Assembly: GCA_964371615.1 (NCBI GenBank)
Contig: CAYJMS010000002.1
Span: forward strand, 372,001-436,000
DNA length: 64,000 bases
From: SpSt-333 sp964371615
GTDB taxonomy: Bacteria > Bacteroidota > Ignavibacteria > UBA10030 > UBA8401
Direction of reading: 5' to 3'
Under the pieces are notes generated by a model. It was not told the DNA's origin and did no database searches. It saw only the letters and a list, made by a program, of their open reading frames with translations. Position 1 is the first letter of the stretch, and each line of letters begins with the position of its first letter. Positions 36,423 to 44,197 of this stretch are shown here, piece by piece. Both the position numbers and the translations under genes were made by a program.

Positions 36423-36885
36423 CTATTGTTTAAAATTAGGACCCGATATTTGAATGGGTATTTTTAAATATGCACCGTATTCACCGTAAGAACCAAACTC
36501 ATTGTCAAAAGTAATTGATACATATGGAACGGCAATAATCCAGGCATAAAAATGTGGCGCTGGTGGTAACGTCAAATTGATGACTCTTACGTAAAAACGA
36601 TGGCCCCCATTCCAATCCCAAACCATCATAATAATATTCTGCACCACAGTGAAATTTGAATATTTCTCTGTTCCAATCAATCGACACCACAACACCAGAT
36701 GATCTTGTGTGTGTATCTATTTTAGTCCTACTATAACTACACTCAATCCCCCCGATAGAACCGCCACTCGGACCAAATACATATCCGATTTTCACACCCG
36801 GATTAAAAAATGAACGCTCTGTTTGAGACTGTACTGGTACCACGAAATATAATACCAATACGAATATTTGGACTTTATTCTTCAT
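36423..36885 (-). pseudogene. Frameshifted exported barrel-like protein
   Basis: The first frame, from ATG 36885, encodes a signal peptide (VQIFVLVLYFVVPVQSQ) and strands up to GLGLEWG. A second frame continues with HRFYVRVINLTLPPAP to QISGPNFKQ. They join at a run of five G (36603-36607 on the plus strand reads CCCCC); removing one G restores a 153-residue reading frame. The span of 463 bases is one more than a multiple of three, as expected. It could be a real decay event, a slipped-strand phase switch, or an assembly error. Confidence 0.6.
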
Positions 36886-37310
36886 CATTAAAAATGTCGT
36901 CAAACGGACCGAGGATTATTCCGGATGGAGTCGCATATCAAATAACGTGAAACTCGAATTATTACTCCGATGTAGTTCATTTGTCTGATACAAAAGTAGT
37001 AGATAATTCTGGTAAACTCAACAAATGATTGCGGGATACCACAGAGGATAATTTTCAACGGTGTTCTCCTTCACGTCTGCTTTTCACATCCCAAAGCGAT
37101 AGGTTCGCCAAAAAACCTTCTGATGGAAAAGATTTTTGAACAAGCATAGTAATAATAATGTATTCGGACTCACTAGGGATTAGTGAGACTCGATTTGCGA
37201 TATACTCATCAGGGTGTACATTCCATTTTTAAGATATTCGGTATACCTATTCACAATATTAAATAAATGAGGATTTTATAAACTGCGGAATTGTGGAATT
37301 GTAAAACAAA
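36886..37310. other. Non-coding AT-rich stretch
   Basis: No convincing ORF, RNA gene or long repeat is visible in these 425 bases. A short inverted pattern around ACTCACTAGGGATTAGTGAGA (near 37168-37188) is the only structured piece. It may be remnant sequence of the neighbouring decayed gene region. Confidence 0.5.
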
Positions 37311-37333
37311 AACGCGAACCGGAGGTTCGCGTT
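37311..37333 (-). terminator. Perfect 10-bp hairpin, possible terminator
   Basis: AACGCGAACC pairs with GGTTCGCGTT around GGA. On the minus strand it is followed by TTTTGTTTTAC. It is about 730 bases after the end of the permease operon and could be its distal terminator. Confidence 0.45.
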
Positions 37334-38060
37334 AATTATCTCTTTGTGGCCTGGGGGCTTTGTGTTAACTATTTATTGTTTTTTTCTTTTGCTTTGTGAT
37401 TTGGTGCCTTTGTGGCAGTTTTTTCTTGTTTTTGTCCCGACGACCTGCCCGTCGCGCTGTTTGGCGGGATTTTGTGTCAGATTTTGTTTTGGCTTTTGCT
37501 TTTATCCCGACGAAGTCGGGACCCACAAATATTCTCCGTGACCTCTGCGTCCTCTGTGGTGAATTTTAATGCAACATGTCGCACCTACGGCGCTCTAAAA
37601 TCAATGAGAAAATACTTGCTACAAACATGTCGCCCCTACGGGGCGGGTAAATTACGGATTTATCAAATTGCGGGATTGTGGTCCCTCGACTCAGCACCTT
37701 GTTGACACCGGCTTCGCTCGGGATGAGCATAAATAGAAATAAAAATATCTGTTCACCCTGAGCGAATGCCGACGGTTTTTGTCGGCATGAGTCGAATGGG
37801 TGGTGATTTGGTGGTTGATTTGACTTTTGGTCGGATCTGGCCTACGGCATCGTAGAGGAGATCCGTCCTACGTATACTTTGGTGATTTGGTGCCTTGGTG
37901 GTAGTTTTTGCTTTTGTTTTTTGTTTTTGTCCCGACGACCTGTCCACCGCACGTTGTTCACCCTGAGCGACGCCGCGTCTTTTGCGGTGGAGTCGAAGGG
38001 TGGCGGAAGTCGGGACCCTTAAATTTCTTTGTGTCTTTGCGGCTTTGCGTGAACTGCTTT
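37334..38060. repeat. Repeat hot spot: G/T-rich octamer-like tracts and nested palindromes
   Basis: About 730 bases without a gene. G/T-rich tracts with a period near eight lie at about 37340-37420 (CTTTGTGATTTGGTGCC), 37531-37562, 37876-37915 and 38028-38060. Between them are palindromes: TCCCGAC..GTCGGGA (37505-37521), a CACCCTGAGCGA...TCGAATGGGTG element (37751-37803) holding ATGCCGAC...GTCGGCAT, and a three-level element at 37929-38016. ACATGTCGC(A/C)CCTACGG occurs twice (37571 and 37627). It looks like a landing zone for small repeats. Confidence 0.75.
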
Positions 38061-38066
38061 TGCTTT

Positions 38067-39344
38067 TTACTCGTACCGCAACGCTTCAATAGGATCGAGG
38101 TTGGCAGCCTTCCAGGCGGGATATACACCGAATATAATGCCGATAAATGAACAAAAGATCAGTGCGGTGATATTCATCTGCAGCGCGGTAAAATCAATCA
38201 CCGGCGTCTGCAAAATCGCCACCTCATTATTCCACGGCAATATCGGCGGTGCGCTCATCAGCACCGAAACGATGTTCCCGAGCAGCGACCCGGTCAAAAT
38301 GCCGATCACTCCGCCGATCTGACTAAAGACGACCGATTCGGTCAAAAATTGTGACAGTACGTTCGTCTTCGTCGCTCCCAGCGCTTTCCGTACGCCGATC
38401 TCCCGTGTCCGCTCCGTGACCGAGACAAGCATAATATTCATAATGCCGATACCGGCAGCGATCAGCGCAATGCATGCGATGCCGAGCGTGCCGATCTTGA
38501 TCATGAACGTCATGTCGTTGAATGTGGAGATCATCGTTTCGTTTGAGAAGAACTCGAAATCATCCGGCTCCCCCGGCGGCACCTGCCGAATGATGCGCAT
38601 AATGGCGCGCGATTGTTCCAGCACGTCGTTATAGGAATCCTGATCCCGTGCAGTGACCATGATATTGATCGACCTATCGCGTCCGTAGATCGCAAGATGT
38701 GTCGTTATGGGAATGACGACAAAATTCCCCTGGTTTCCTCCCAGCACCGCTCCGCGCGGAGCGATCGTGCCGATCACCTTGAACTGCCGCCCGTCCACTT
38801 TTATTTTTTCTCCGATCGGATTCCCGGTCGGGAAGAGTAATTTCACGACACCATCGCCAAGAACAACAACATTGTCGGCCGATTGCTCTTCCTGCTTATT
38901 ATACGAACGCCCTTCGGCAATGGTCCAATTGTTGGTCGCCAGACCTTCGACCGATTCACCAGCAACGCCAATGTTCGGATTGGATTTGATATTCTTATAC
39001 CCGACGATGAGTCCCCCTCTCCATGTTTCCAATCCGACAAATTTCGCCGAGTTTAATCGTTCGTCAAAAGTCACAGCCTGTTCATATGTAATATCTTTCC
39101 GGTTACGAAACCTTTGCCGGTCATGGTCATTGAAATTAAAGGCGGGATATTTTTGAATCTGAAATGTGTTGGTCCCGAGTTCGCTCAATCCGCTTTCGAT
39201 CGCATTCTGCAGCACTCCCATCGCCGTCATCACGCCGATAATCGAAAAGACCCCGACGCCGATCCCCAGCAGCGTCAGCGTTGACCGCAATTTATTGATG
39301 CGGATCGCATTCAGCGCCATGTCGATGGATTCTTTAATTTGCAT
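38067..39344 (-). CDS. MacB-like ABC transporter permease (second copy)
   Basis: A 425-residue permease of the MacB/FtsX family: helix near 20-45, a large periplasmic MacB_PCD domain (about 50-260), and three C-terminal helices (FtsX domain, ending ANLDPIEALRYE). RKALGATKTNVLSQFLTES is the typical coupling segment. It lacks an ATPase domain, which is encoded separately at 41195. It is a paralogue of the permease at 39925 and may pair with it as a heterodimer. It is separated from that gene by the four-helix-bundle element. Confidence 0.92.
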   Translation of the reverse strand: MQIKESIDMALNAIRINKLRSTLTLLGIGVGVFSIIGVMTAMGVLQNAIESGLSELGTNTFQIQKYPAFNFNDHDRQRFRNRKDITYEQAVTFDERLNSAKFVGLETWRGGLIVGYKNIKSNPNIGVAGESVEGLATNNWTIAEGRSYNKQEEQSADNVVVLGDGVVKLLFPTGNPIGEKIKVDGRQFKVIGTIAPRGAVLGGNQGNFVVIPITTHLAIYGRDRSINIMVTARDQDSYNDVLEQSRAIMRIIRQVPPGEPDDFEFFSNETMISTFNDMTFMIKIGTLGIACIALIAAGIGIMNIMLVSVTERTREIGVRKALGATKTNVLSQFLTESVVFSQIGGVIGILTGSLLGNIVSVLMSAPPILPWNNEVAILQTPVIDFTALQMNITALIFCSFIGIIFGVYPAWKAANLDPIEALRYE

Positions 39345-39353
39345 AGGAAGTGG

Positions 39354-39383
39354 TTCTTGGTGATTGGTAATTGGTCATTGGTG
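39354..39383. repeat. Heptamer tandem repeat, left arm of four-helix-bundle element
   Basis: GGTGATT, GGTAATT, GGTCATT, GGTG in a 7-base register, ten bases from the downstream permease start. The inverse arm is at 39862-39913. Confidence 0.82.
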
Positions 39384-39412
39384 TTTCGATGGTTGAGATT
39401 GAGATTCTATTA

Positions 39413-39790
39413 TTAATCATGGTCAGATTGCGTTTTTTTCTTGATCGAACTGATGTAGGCGTTGAGTTTTTTCCCGAGTACATCGAGATCATCTGAGAAT
39501 GCAGTGTCTACATCAGATTTAATGAGCGACCTATTCTTTGCCCCGCGCAACCAATTTTTCGTCTCAAACAATGAACCGCGTGCATAATAACAAAACTGAA
39601 TATTTTCCTTATATGAGAACCTGCCGTATCCTTCGCTGATATTTGAAGCGATTGAATCCGCTGCATTAACCAACTGTTTTCCCACTGTATTTCGAGCAAA
39701 ATAATCCCAGGCTATTACAATTGTCCAAACTTCATCAGATAACTTTTCCGCCAACCGGTACACCTCCAGGTTTTCCAATGGTTGATGCAT
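39413..39790 (-). CDS. Four-helix-bundle protein (23S rRNA IVP / S23 family)
   Basis: A 125-residue intact member of the four-helix-bundle family found in 23S rRNA intervening sequences and as stand-alone genes; relatives act as accessory proteins (Avd) of diversity-generating retroelements. It begins MHQPLENLEVYRLAEKLSDE and has the core VNAADSIASNISEGYGRFSY, then FCYYARGSLFETKNWL. No rRNA, reverse transcriptase or variable repeat is near. It sits alone between two permease genes of one operon and is enclosed by facing heptamer arms. Family members form pentameric bundles that bind nucleic acid; the role here is unknown. Confidence 0.88.
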   Translation of the reverse strand: MHQPLENLEVYRLAEKLSDEVWTIVIAWDYFARNTVGKQLVNAADSIASNISEGYGRFSYKENIQFCYYARGSLFETKNWLRGAKNRSLIKSDVDTAFSDDLDVLGKKLNAYISSIKKKTQSDHD

Positions 39791-39861
39791 TATTCATCCA
39801 TTTTCCCGGGCGACTGATTAATATATTACATTTTATTTATAACTATTTTCTGTCTTCTCAT

Positions 39862-39913
39862 CACCATTCACCAATAACCAATAACCAATGATTAATGACT
39901 AATGACCAATGAC
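39862..39913. repeat. Heptamer tandem repeat, right arm of four-helix-bundle element
   Basis: Its reverse complement reads GTCATTG, GTCATTA, GTCATTA, ATCATTG, GTTATTG, GTTATTG, GTGAATG. It matches the left arm at 39354 in period and consensus and lies 11 bases from the stop of the upstream permease. Confidence 0.82.
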
Positions 39914-39924
39914 ACTATCATTTT

Positions 39925-41160
39925 TCATTCGTATCTCAACGCATCCACCGGATCCATTTTCGATGCGCGGTTTGCCGGTAGGAATCCTGAAACAACTCCT
40001 ACCATTAACGAGATGAACATTGCGATCAACACCACCGAAATTGGCATTGAGGTCGGCAGAATCTGATCGATGAGCAAACTGAGCGGATATGAAATGATAA
40101 TGCCAATGATTCCCCCCAATAGCGACAGTATGGCCGCTTCGATCAGGAATTGGAAGAGAATGGTCGAACGTTTTGCCCCGATCGCTTTTCTGATGCCGAT
40201 CTCTTTGGTCCGTTCCGTCACAGAAACGAACATGATGTTCATGATGCCGATGGCGCCGACAAAGAGCGACAGTGCGGTAATGAAGAGACCGATTCCCGCC
40301 ACTACACCTCCGATCGCATTGAATGTCTGGATAAACATCTCCTGTTGATTGATGGCAAAGTCGTCTTCTTCTCCCGGTTTTACATTACGGACTTTGCGTA
40401 AAATCCCCCGCAATTCTTCTTTCGTATTCTCCAGATCCTTGATATCCGCCGCTTTCACATGAAGTTCAATGCCGCGCCTGCGGTTGCTGAATTTTTGCAG
40501 AAATTGTGTGATGGGGATAATCGCCCGGTCATCCATATTCATGCCGAGAAAACTCCCCTGTTTCGTCATAACACCGACGACACGGAATGTGTGCGCGCCG
40601 ATCTTCACATTCTTTCCCAAGGGTGTCTCACTGGGAAACAATTTTTCCGCAACGGTATACCCGAGCACGGTCACCGGCCGGTCTCCGCTGGATTCCGATT
40701 GTGAAAAGAACCGTCCCACCTCGACATTGACGCCGGCAGTATTCACATACTGTTCGTTCGCGCCGATGACGATGATGCCGTCGGAACTGAGACTGCGATA
40801 TTTTATCGGCACCCGTGTGCCTGCCGCAGGGGTGATGGCCGAAATCAGCGTTGCCTGATCCCGGACGACCCGATATTGCCGCAGGTCGAGGTTCTTTCGG
40901 TTGCGGTACTTCCACCAATTGTCGCCGCCGTCGAACCAGGGAAATTTTTGAACATACAAAACGTCCGCGCCGATCTTCGAAACGGTTTCGTCAAATGAGC
41001 GACTCAAGCCTTCGATCGCGGTTCCCATTAATGTCACCGACACGATGCCAATGACGATGCCGAGCGTCGTCAGTACGGAACGCATCTTGTTTGCGCGAAT
41101 CGCCTGGAACGAGATGCCGAGCCCCTCGCGTATCTCATATGTCCAATCGGAGAGTTTCAT
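39925..41160 (-). CDS. MacB-like ABC transporter permease (first copy)
   Basis: A 411-residue FtsX/MacB permease. The first helix is near 22-45 (MRSVLTTLGIVIGIVSVTLM), then a periplasmic domain (about 48-265), and three C-terminal helices with RKAIGAKRSTILFQFLIEA, ending SKMDPVDALRYE. Together with the ATPase and the second permease it would make a mechanotransmission-type ABC exporter working with MacA-like and TolC-like partners encoded upstream. The start ATG 41160 follows the ATPase gene by 34 bases. Confidence 0.92.
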   Translation of the reverse strand: MKLSDWTYEIREGLGISFQAIRANKMRSVLTTLGIVIGIVSVTLMGTAIEGLSRSFDETVSKIGADVLYVQKFPWFDGGDNWWKYRNRKNLDLRQYRVVRDQATLISAITPAAGTRVPIKYRSLSSDGIIVIGANEQYVNTAGVNVEVGRFFSQSESSGDRPVTVLGYTVAEKLFPSETPLGKNVKIGAHTFRVVGVMTKQGSFLGMNMDDRAIIPITQFLQKFSNRRRGIELHVKAADIKDLENTKEELRGILRKVRNVKPGEEDDFAINQQEMFIQTFNAIGGVVAGIGLFITALSLFVGAIGIMNIMFVSVTERTKEIGIRKAIGAKRSTILFQFLIEAAILSLLGGIIGIIISYPLSLLIDQILPTSMPISVVLIAMFISLMVGVVSGFLPANRASKMDPVDALRYE

Positions 41161-41194
41161 AGCGTTGTGTTGGTTGTTGAATCAAAATAAACGG

Positions 41195-41908
41195 TTACAC
41201 ATGAATAGACGGCACGATACGGTCCGTTGCCGGTCCGTCATGTTCCACCATTCCGTCGCGAACGCGGATAACGCGATGCGCGTGCCGGGCGATATCCTCT
41301 TCGTGCGTCACCAGAATAATTGTATTCCCCTGCCTGTGCAGTTCGTCGAACAATGCCATAATTTCGATGCCGGTTCTGGTATCGAGGTTTCCGGTCGGTT
41401 CGTCCGCCAGGATGATCGACGGCTTTGTCACCAGCGCCCGTGCAATGGCGACACGCTGTCGTTGACCGCCCGAAAGTTCGTTCGGCTTGTGATGCATCCG
41501 ATCTTCCAACTTCACATGCGCCAATGCCTCTTCGGCAAGATCACGGCGGACCGATTTCTTCAATCCGGCATAGATGAGCGGCAATTCGACATTGTGCAAC
41601 GCATCGGAACGGGCAAGAAGATTGAACGTCTGAAAGACGAATCCGATCTCTTTGTTCCTGATCTTCGCCAGTTCGTTGTCGTTCATGCTGCTCACGTTTA
41701 CGCCGGTAAATTCATACAGTCCGGACGTGGGCGTATCGAGACATCCGATAATGTTCATCAATGTCGATTTCCCGGAACCGGAAGGTCCCATGATAGCGAC
41801 ATATTCGTTCTTGTTGATCGTGACCGATACATCAACCAGGGCGTTAACTTCAACGCTCCCCATGATGTACGTTTTTTTGACGTTCTTGATGTTGATGACC
41901 GGCTGCAT
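41195..41908 (-). CDS. ABC transporter ATP-binding protein (MacB/LolD type)
   Basis: A 237-residue stand-alone ATPase. Walker A is GPSGSGKST (about 40-48), the signature LSGGQRQRVAIARAL (about 144-158), and Walker B IILADEPTGNLD (about 164-175). It belongs to the MacB/LolD/FtsE group that drives FtsX-type permeases. The C-terminal tail after VRDGMVEHDG is short. It lies six bases after the TPR gene, in the order tolC-macA-TPR-ATPase-permease-permease. Confidence 0.94.
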   Translation of the reverse strand: MQPVINIKNVKKTYIMGSVEVNALVDVSVTINKNEYVAIMGPSGSGKSTLMNIIGCLDTPTSGLYEFTGVNVSSMNDNELAKIRNKEIGFVFQTFNLLARSDALHNVELPLIYAGLKKSVRRDLAEEALAHVKLEDRMHHKPNELSGGQRQRVAIARALVTKPSIILADEPTGNLDTRTGIEIMALFDELHRQGNTIILVTHEEDIARHAHRVIRVRDGMVEHDGPATDRIVPSIHV

Positions 41909-41913
41909 AGTGT

Positions 41914-42867
41914 TTACAATTCCTTTATTTTCTTGTGAGCGGATTCCGAACGCCTTCCGTTCGGCTCAACGGTCAGGAACCATTGATAGGTTGTTTTTGC
42001 CTTTTGTTTGTCACCCTTCAATTCATAGCACTCTGCCAATGAAAAGATGGAGGCGCTGAAACTCTTATCAATCGACAGTGCCTTGTGATATAGTTCTATT
42101 GCCAGATCAAATTTCTGTTCCGCCTTGAGCACGTCGGCGTGGCTGTCAAATGCATCCGGATTCTCCGGTTCGAGTTCGATATATCTCAGCATCTGTGCTG
42201 AGGCATCAGAGTACCGTTTCTGATTAATATAAAAATACCCGAGTTGCTTGTAACCGGCACCCCGCTGCGGCTCTGCAGCAATGGCATTCTTGATCTCCTG
42301 CTCCGCACGGTCGGAATCCTTCTTTGCCCTCAGATAGTAATTCGACAACAGCAATCGTCCGCGGAATGGATTCAGCGTTACGACAGCGGTCGCCTGTTCG
42401 AACGCTTTCTCATCGCTCCCACCCATAATCCCCGGCGCTATGAGGTAATAATTGAATAGCGCCACACGGGCTTCAAGGTTATTCGGATCAAGTTCCGATG
42501 CACGCAGATACGCGTTCTTGATCTGTGGCGCCAGGAATCCCTGGGAGATCACATTGGAATTCATCACCTGCTGTCCGAGGATGTTGCCGCGCATCAGATG
42601 ATACTTTGCCACGCTGTCATTGAGATCGATTGCTTCGTCGATCATCTCTTCGGCGTCGTCGGATTTCATTTGAAGCATGAATGCAACCGCAAGGTAGTAA
42701 TACGATTCGGCATCGCGTGAATTCCGTTTAACCGCCGATTCAAAGAACGATTGTGCCTCCTGAAACTTGCGCTGTTCGATCAGGCGTATGCCGGTGCTGT
42801 CCGTCTGCGCAGCGGCACCAGAGCATACGAACACGACAAGAACGGCAAGATATAAAGCACGTTTCAT
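41914..42867 (-). CDS. Exported TPR-repeat protein
   Basis: A 317-residue protein with a signal peptide (ALYLAVLVVFVCSGAAAQ) and about six to seven tetratricopeptide repeats from residue 25 to 310, for example DAESYYYLAVAFMLQMKSDD and PDAFDSHADVLKAEQKFDLA. It is expected in the periplasm as an adaptor. Its place between the macA-like and ATPase genes suggests a structural part in the exporter or its assembly; a TPR gene is not standard in macAB operons. Confidence 0.85.
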   Translation of the reverse strand: MKRALYLAVLVVFVCSGAAAQTDSTGIRLIEQRKFQEAQSFFESAVKRNSRDAESYYYLAVAFMLQMKSDDAEEMIDEAIDLNDSVAKYHLMRGNILGQQVMNSNVISQGFLAPQIKNAYLRASELDPNNLEARVALFNYYLIAPGIMGGSDEKAFEQATAVVTLNPFRGRLLLSNYYLRAKKDSDRAEQEIKNAIAAEPQRGAGYKQLGYFYINQKRYSDASAQMLRYIELEPENPDAFDSHADVLKAEQKFDLAIELYHKALSIDKSFSASIFSLAECYELKGDKQKAKTTYQWFLTVEPNGRRSESAHKKIKEL

Positions 42868-42880
42868 GAACGATTGCCGG

Positions 42881-44173
42881 TTAGTTCGGTTTACTCATGG
42901 CAAACTTCTTGCTGGTATTCTCCACTTTCACAATCGAACCGTCTTGCAAATCCCGGTTGATCGCTTTATACGTTCCGCTGATTACCTCGGCTTCTTCCGT
43001 CGCGCCTTCCAGGATCTCGACATATCCTTCGTCATTAATGCCGCGTTTCACCGGAATCATCTTTGCCTTCCCCTCCTCCACAATGAATATACATTCTATC
43101 GGTTTCTCATTCAACGAGAGTCCGCCGCCTTCTGCAGGGTTGTCTCCCTCCTTCGGTTTTTCCCCTTCTTTTTCTTTTTCTTTCGGTGCCCGCGTTGTAA
43201 CACTCTGGATCGGAACAGACAACACGTTCACTTTGGTCTCCGTTTCAATATCTGCCGTCATCGACATGCCGGGGCGCAGCGACGCTTCCTTGTTCAACAC
43301 CCTGATCTTCACCTGGAAATTGGTCACTTCGTCCTGTGTACCGAGGCCTCTCGATGTTGCCGTGTTGGCAATTTCATACACCATGCCGTTGAATTTTCTA
43401 TCGGGAAACGCGTCGATAGTGATTCGGGCAGTGTCGCCGATGGAGATCGTTACGATGTCGTTTTCTCCAACGTCGACACGGGCTTCCATGGCGGTGAGGT
43501 CCGCGACCGTCATGATATGAGTTCCTTGCGTAAAGCTGCTGCCGCTGACGCGTTCACCCAGTTCGGAGAGCAATTGCGACACCGTTCCGTTCATCGGCGC
43601 ATAGATTGCGGTCTTGGCTAAACTTTCGCGGGCATCGCGCAGCGATGCTTCCGCCTGGCGTACGCCGGCTTGCGCGGATTCATTCTGCGATTTGGTGGTG
43701 CTCAATGCCGTTTTTGCGGTGATGAATTCCTGTTCCGATAATAGGTTTTTGGAATACAGCTCTTCGGCTCTTTTAAATTCCGATACCGCTTTTTCCAGAT
43801 TCGCTTTCTGAAGGTTCAGACTCGCCCTCGCGGAAGAGAGGCCGGCCTCAGCCCGGTCTACCTGCGCCTGATACTGGTCCGGTTTGATACGGATCAACAG
43901 ATCGCCCCGTCTGACATTGTCCCCTTCCTTTACCGGCAGCGCCGTGATCTCACCGCTCACTTCGGCGTTGATCTTCACCAGTTTCTCCGGTTGGATCTTT
44001 CCGGAGGCGTTCACCATCTGCGTGATTGTTCTCCGTCCGATCTTTTCGGTCTGCACCGTCACAACGTTCTCCTTCTTGCTGCCGAGAAAAACCACCAGTG
44101 CAAGAATCACGACTACCAGACCAATGAGCGAAAAAATGATAATCTTCTTTTTATTCTTTTTACCGTTTGCCAT
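42881..44173 (-). CDS. macA: Periplasmic adaptor of the MacA/HlyD family
   Basis: A 430-residue membrane-fusion protein. An N-terminal membrane helix (about 9-29), a lipoyl/barrel-sandwich half (LPVKEGDNVRRGDLLIRIKP near 77-96), a coiled-coil hairpin (about 100-195), then beta-barrel and membrane-proximal domains. A charged insert rich in Glu, Lys and Pro (about 325-350) breaks the C-terminal region. A CGGAGAA ribosome site stands before ATG 44173. It would link the inner-membrane ABC complex to the TolC-like channel upstream. The MacA name is by family and operon context; the substrate is unknown. Confidence 0.9.
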   Translation of the reverse strand: MANGKKNKKKIIIFSLIGLVVVILALVVFLGSKKENVVTVQTEKIGRRTITQMVNASGKIQPEKLVKINAEVSGEITALPVKEGDNVRRGDLLIRIKPDQYQAQVDRAEAGLSSARASLNLQKANLEKAVSEFKRAEELYSKNLLSEQEFITAKTALSTTKSQNESAQAGVRQAEASLRDARESLAKTAIYAPMNGTVSQLLSELGERVSGSSFTQGTHIMTVADLTAMEARVDVGENDIVTISIGDTARITIDAFPDRKFNGMVYEIANTATSRGLGTQDEVTNFQVKIRVLNKEASLRPGMSMTADIETETKVNVLSVPIQSVTTRAPKEKEKEGEKPKEGDNPAEGGGLSLNEKPIECIFIVEEGKAKMIPVKRGINDEGYVEILEGATEEAEVISGTYKAINRDLQDGSIVKVENTSKKFAMSKPN

Positions 44174-44197
44174 AAATTCTCCGTGTATTAATTAAAT

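Noticed and set aside
36886..38066. Small protein genes (for example at 37344-37541 and 37753-37947)
   Set aside because: These frames translate low-complexity repeat DNA and have no ribosome site or family match.
39413..39790. Diversity-generating retroelement accessory gene (avd)
   Set aside because: No reverse transcriptase, template repeat or variable-region target gene is nearby.
39413..39790. 23S rRNA intervening sequence
   Set aside because: No rRNA sequence flanks the gene; the neighbours are ABC permeases.
39354..39913. Insertion sequence with terminal inverted repeats
   Set aside because: The enclosed protein is a four-helix bundle, not a transposase, and no clear target duplication is visible.
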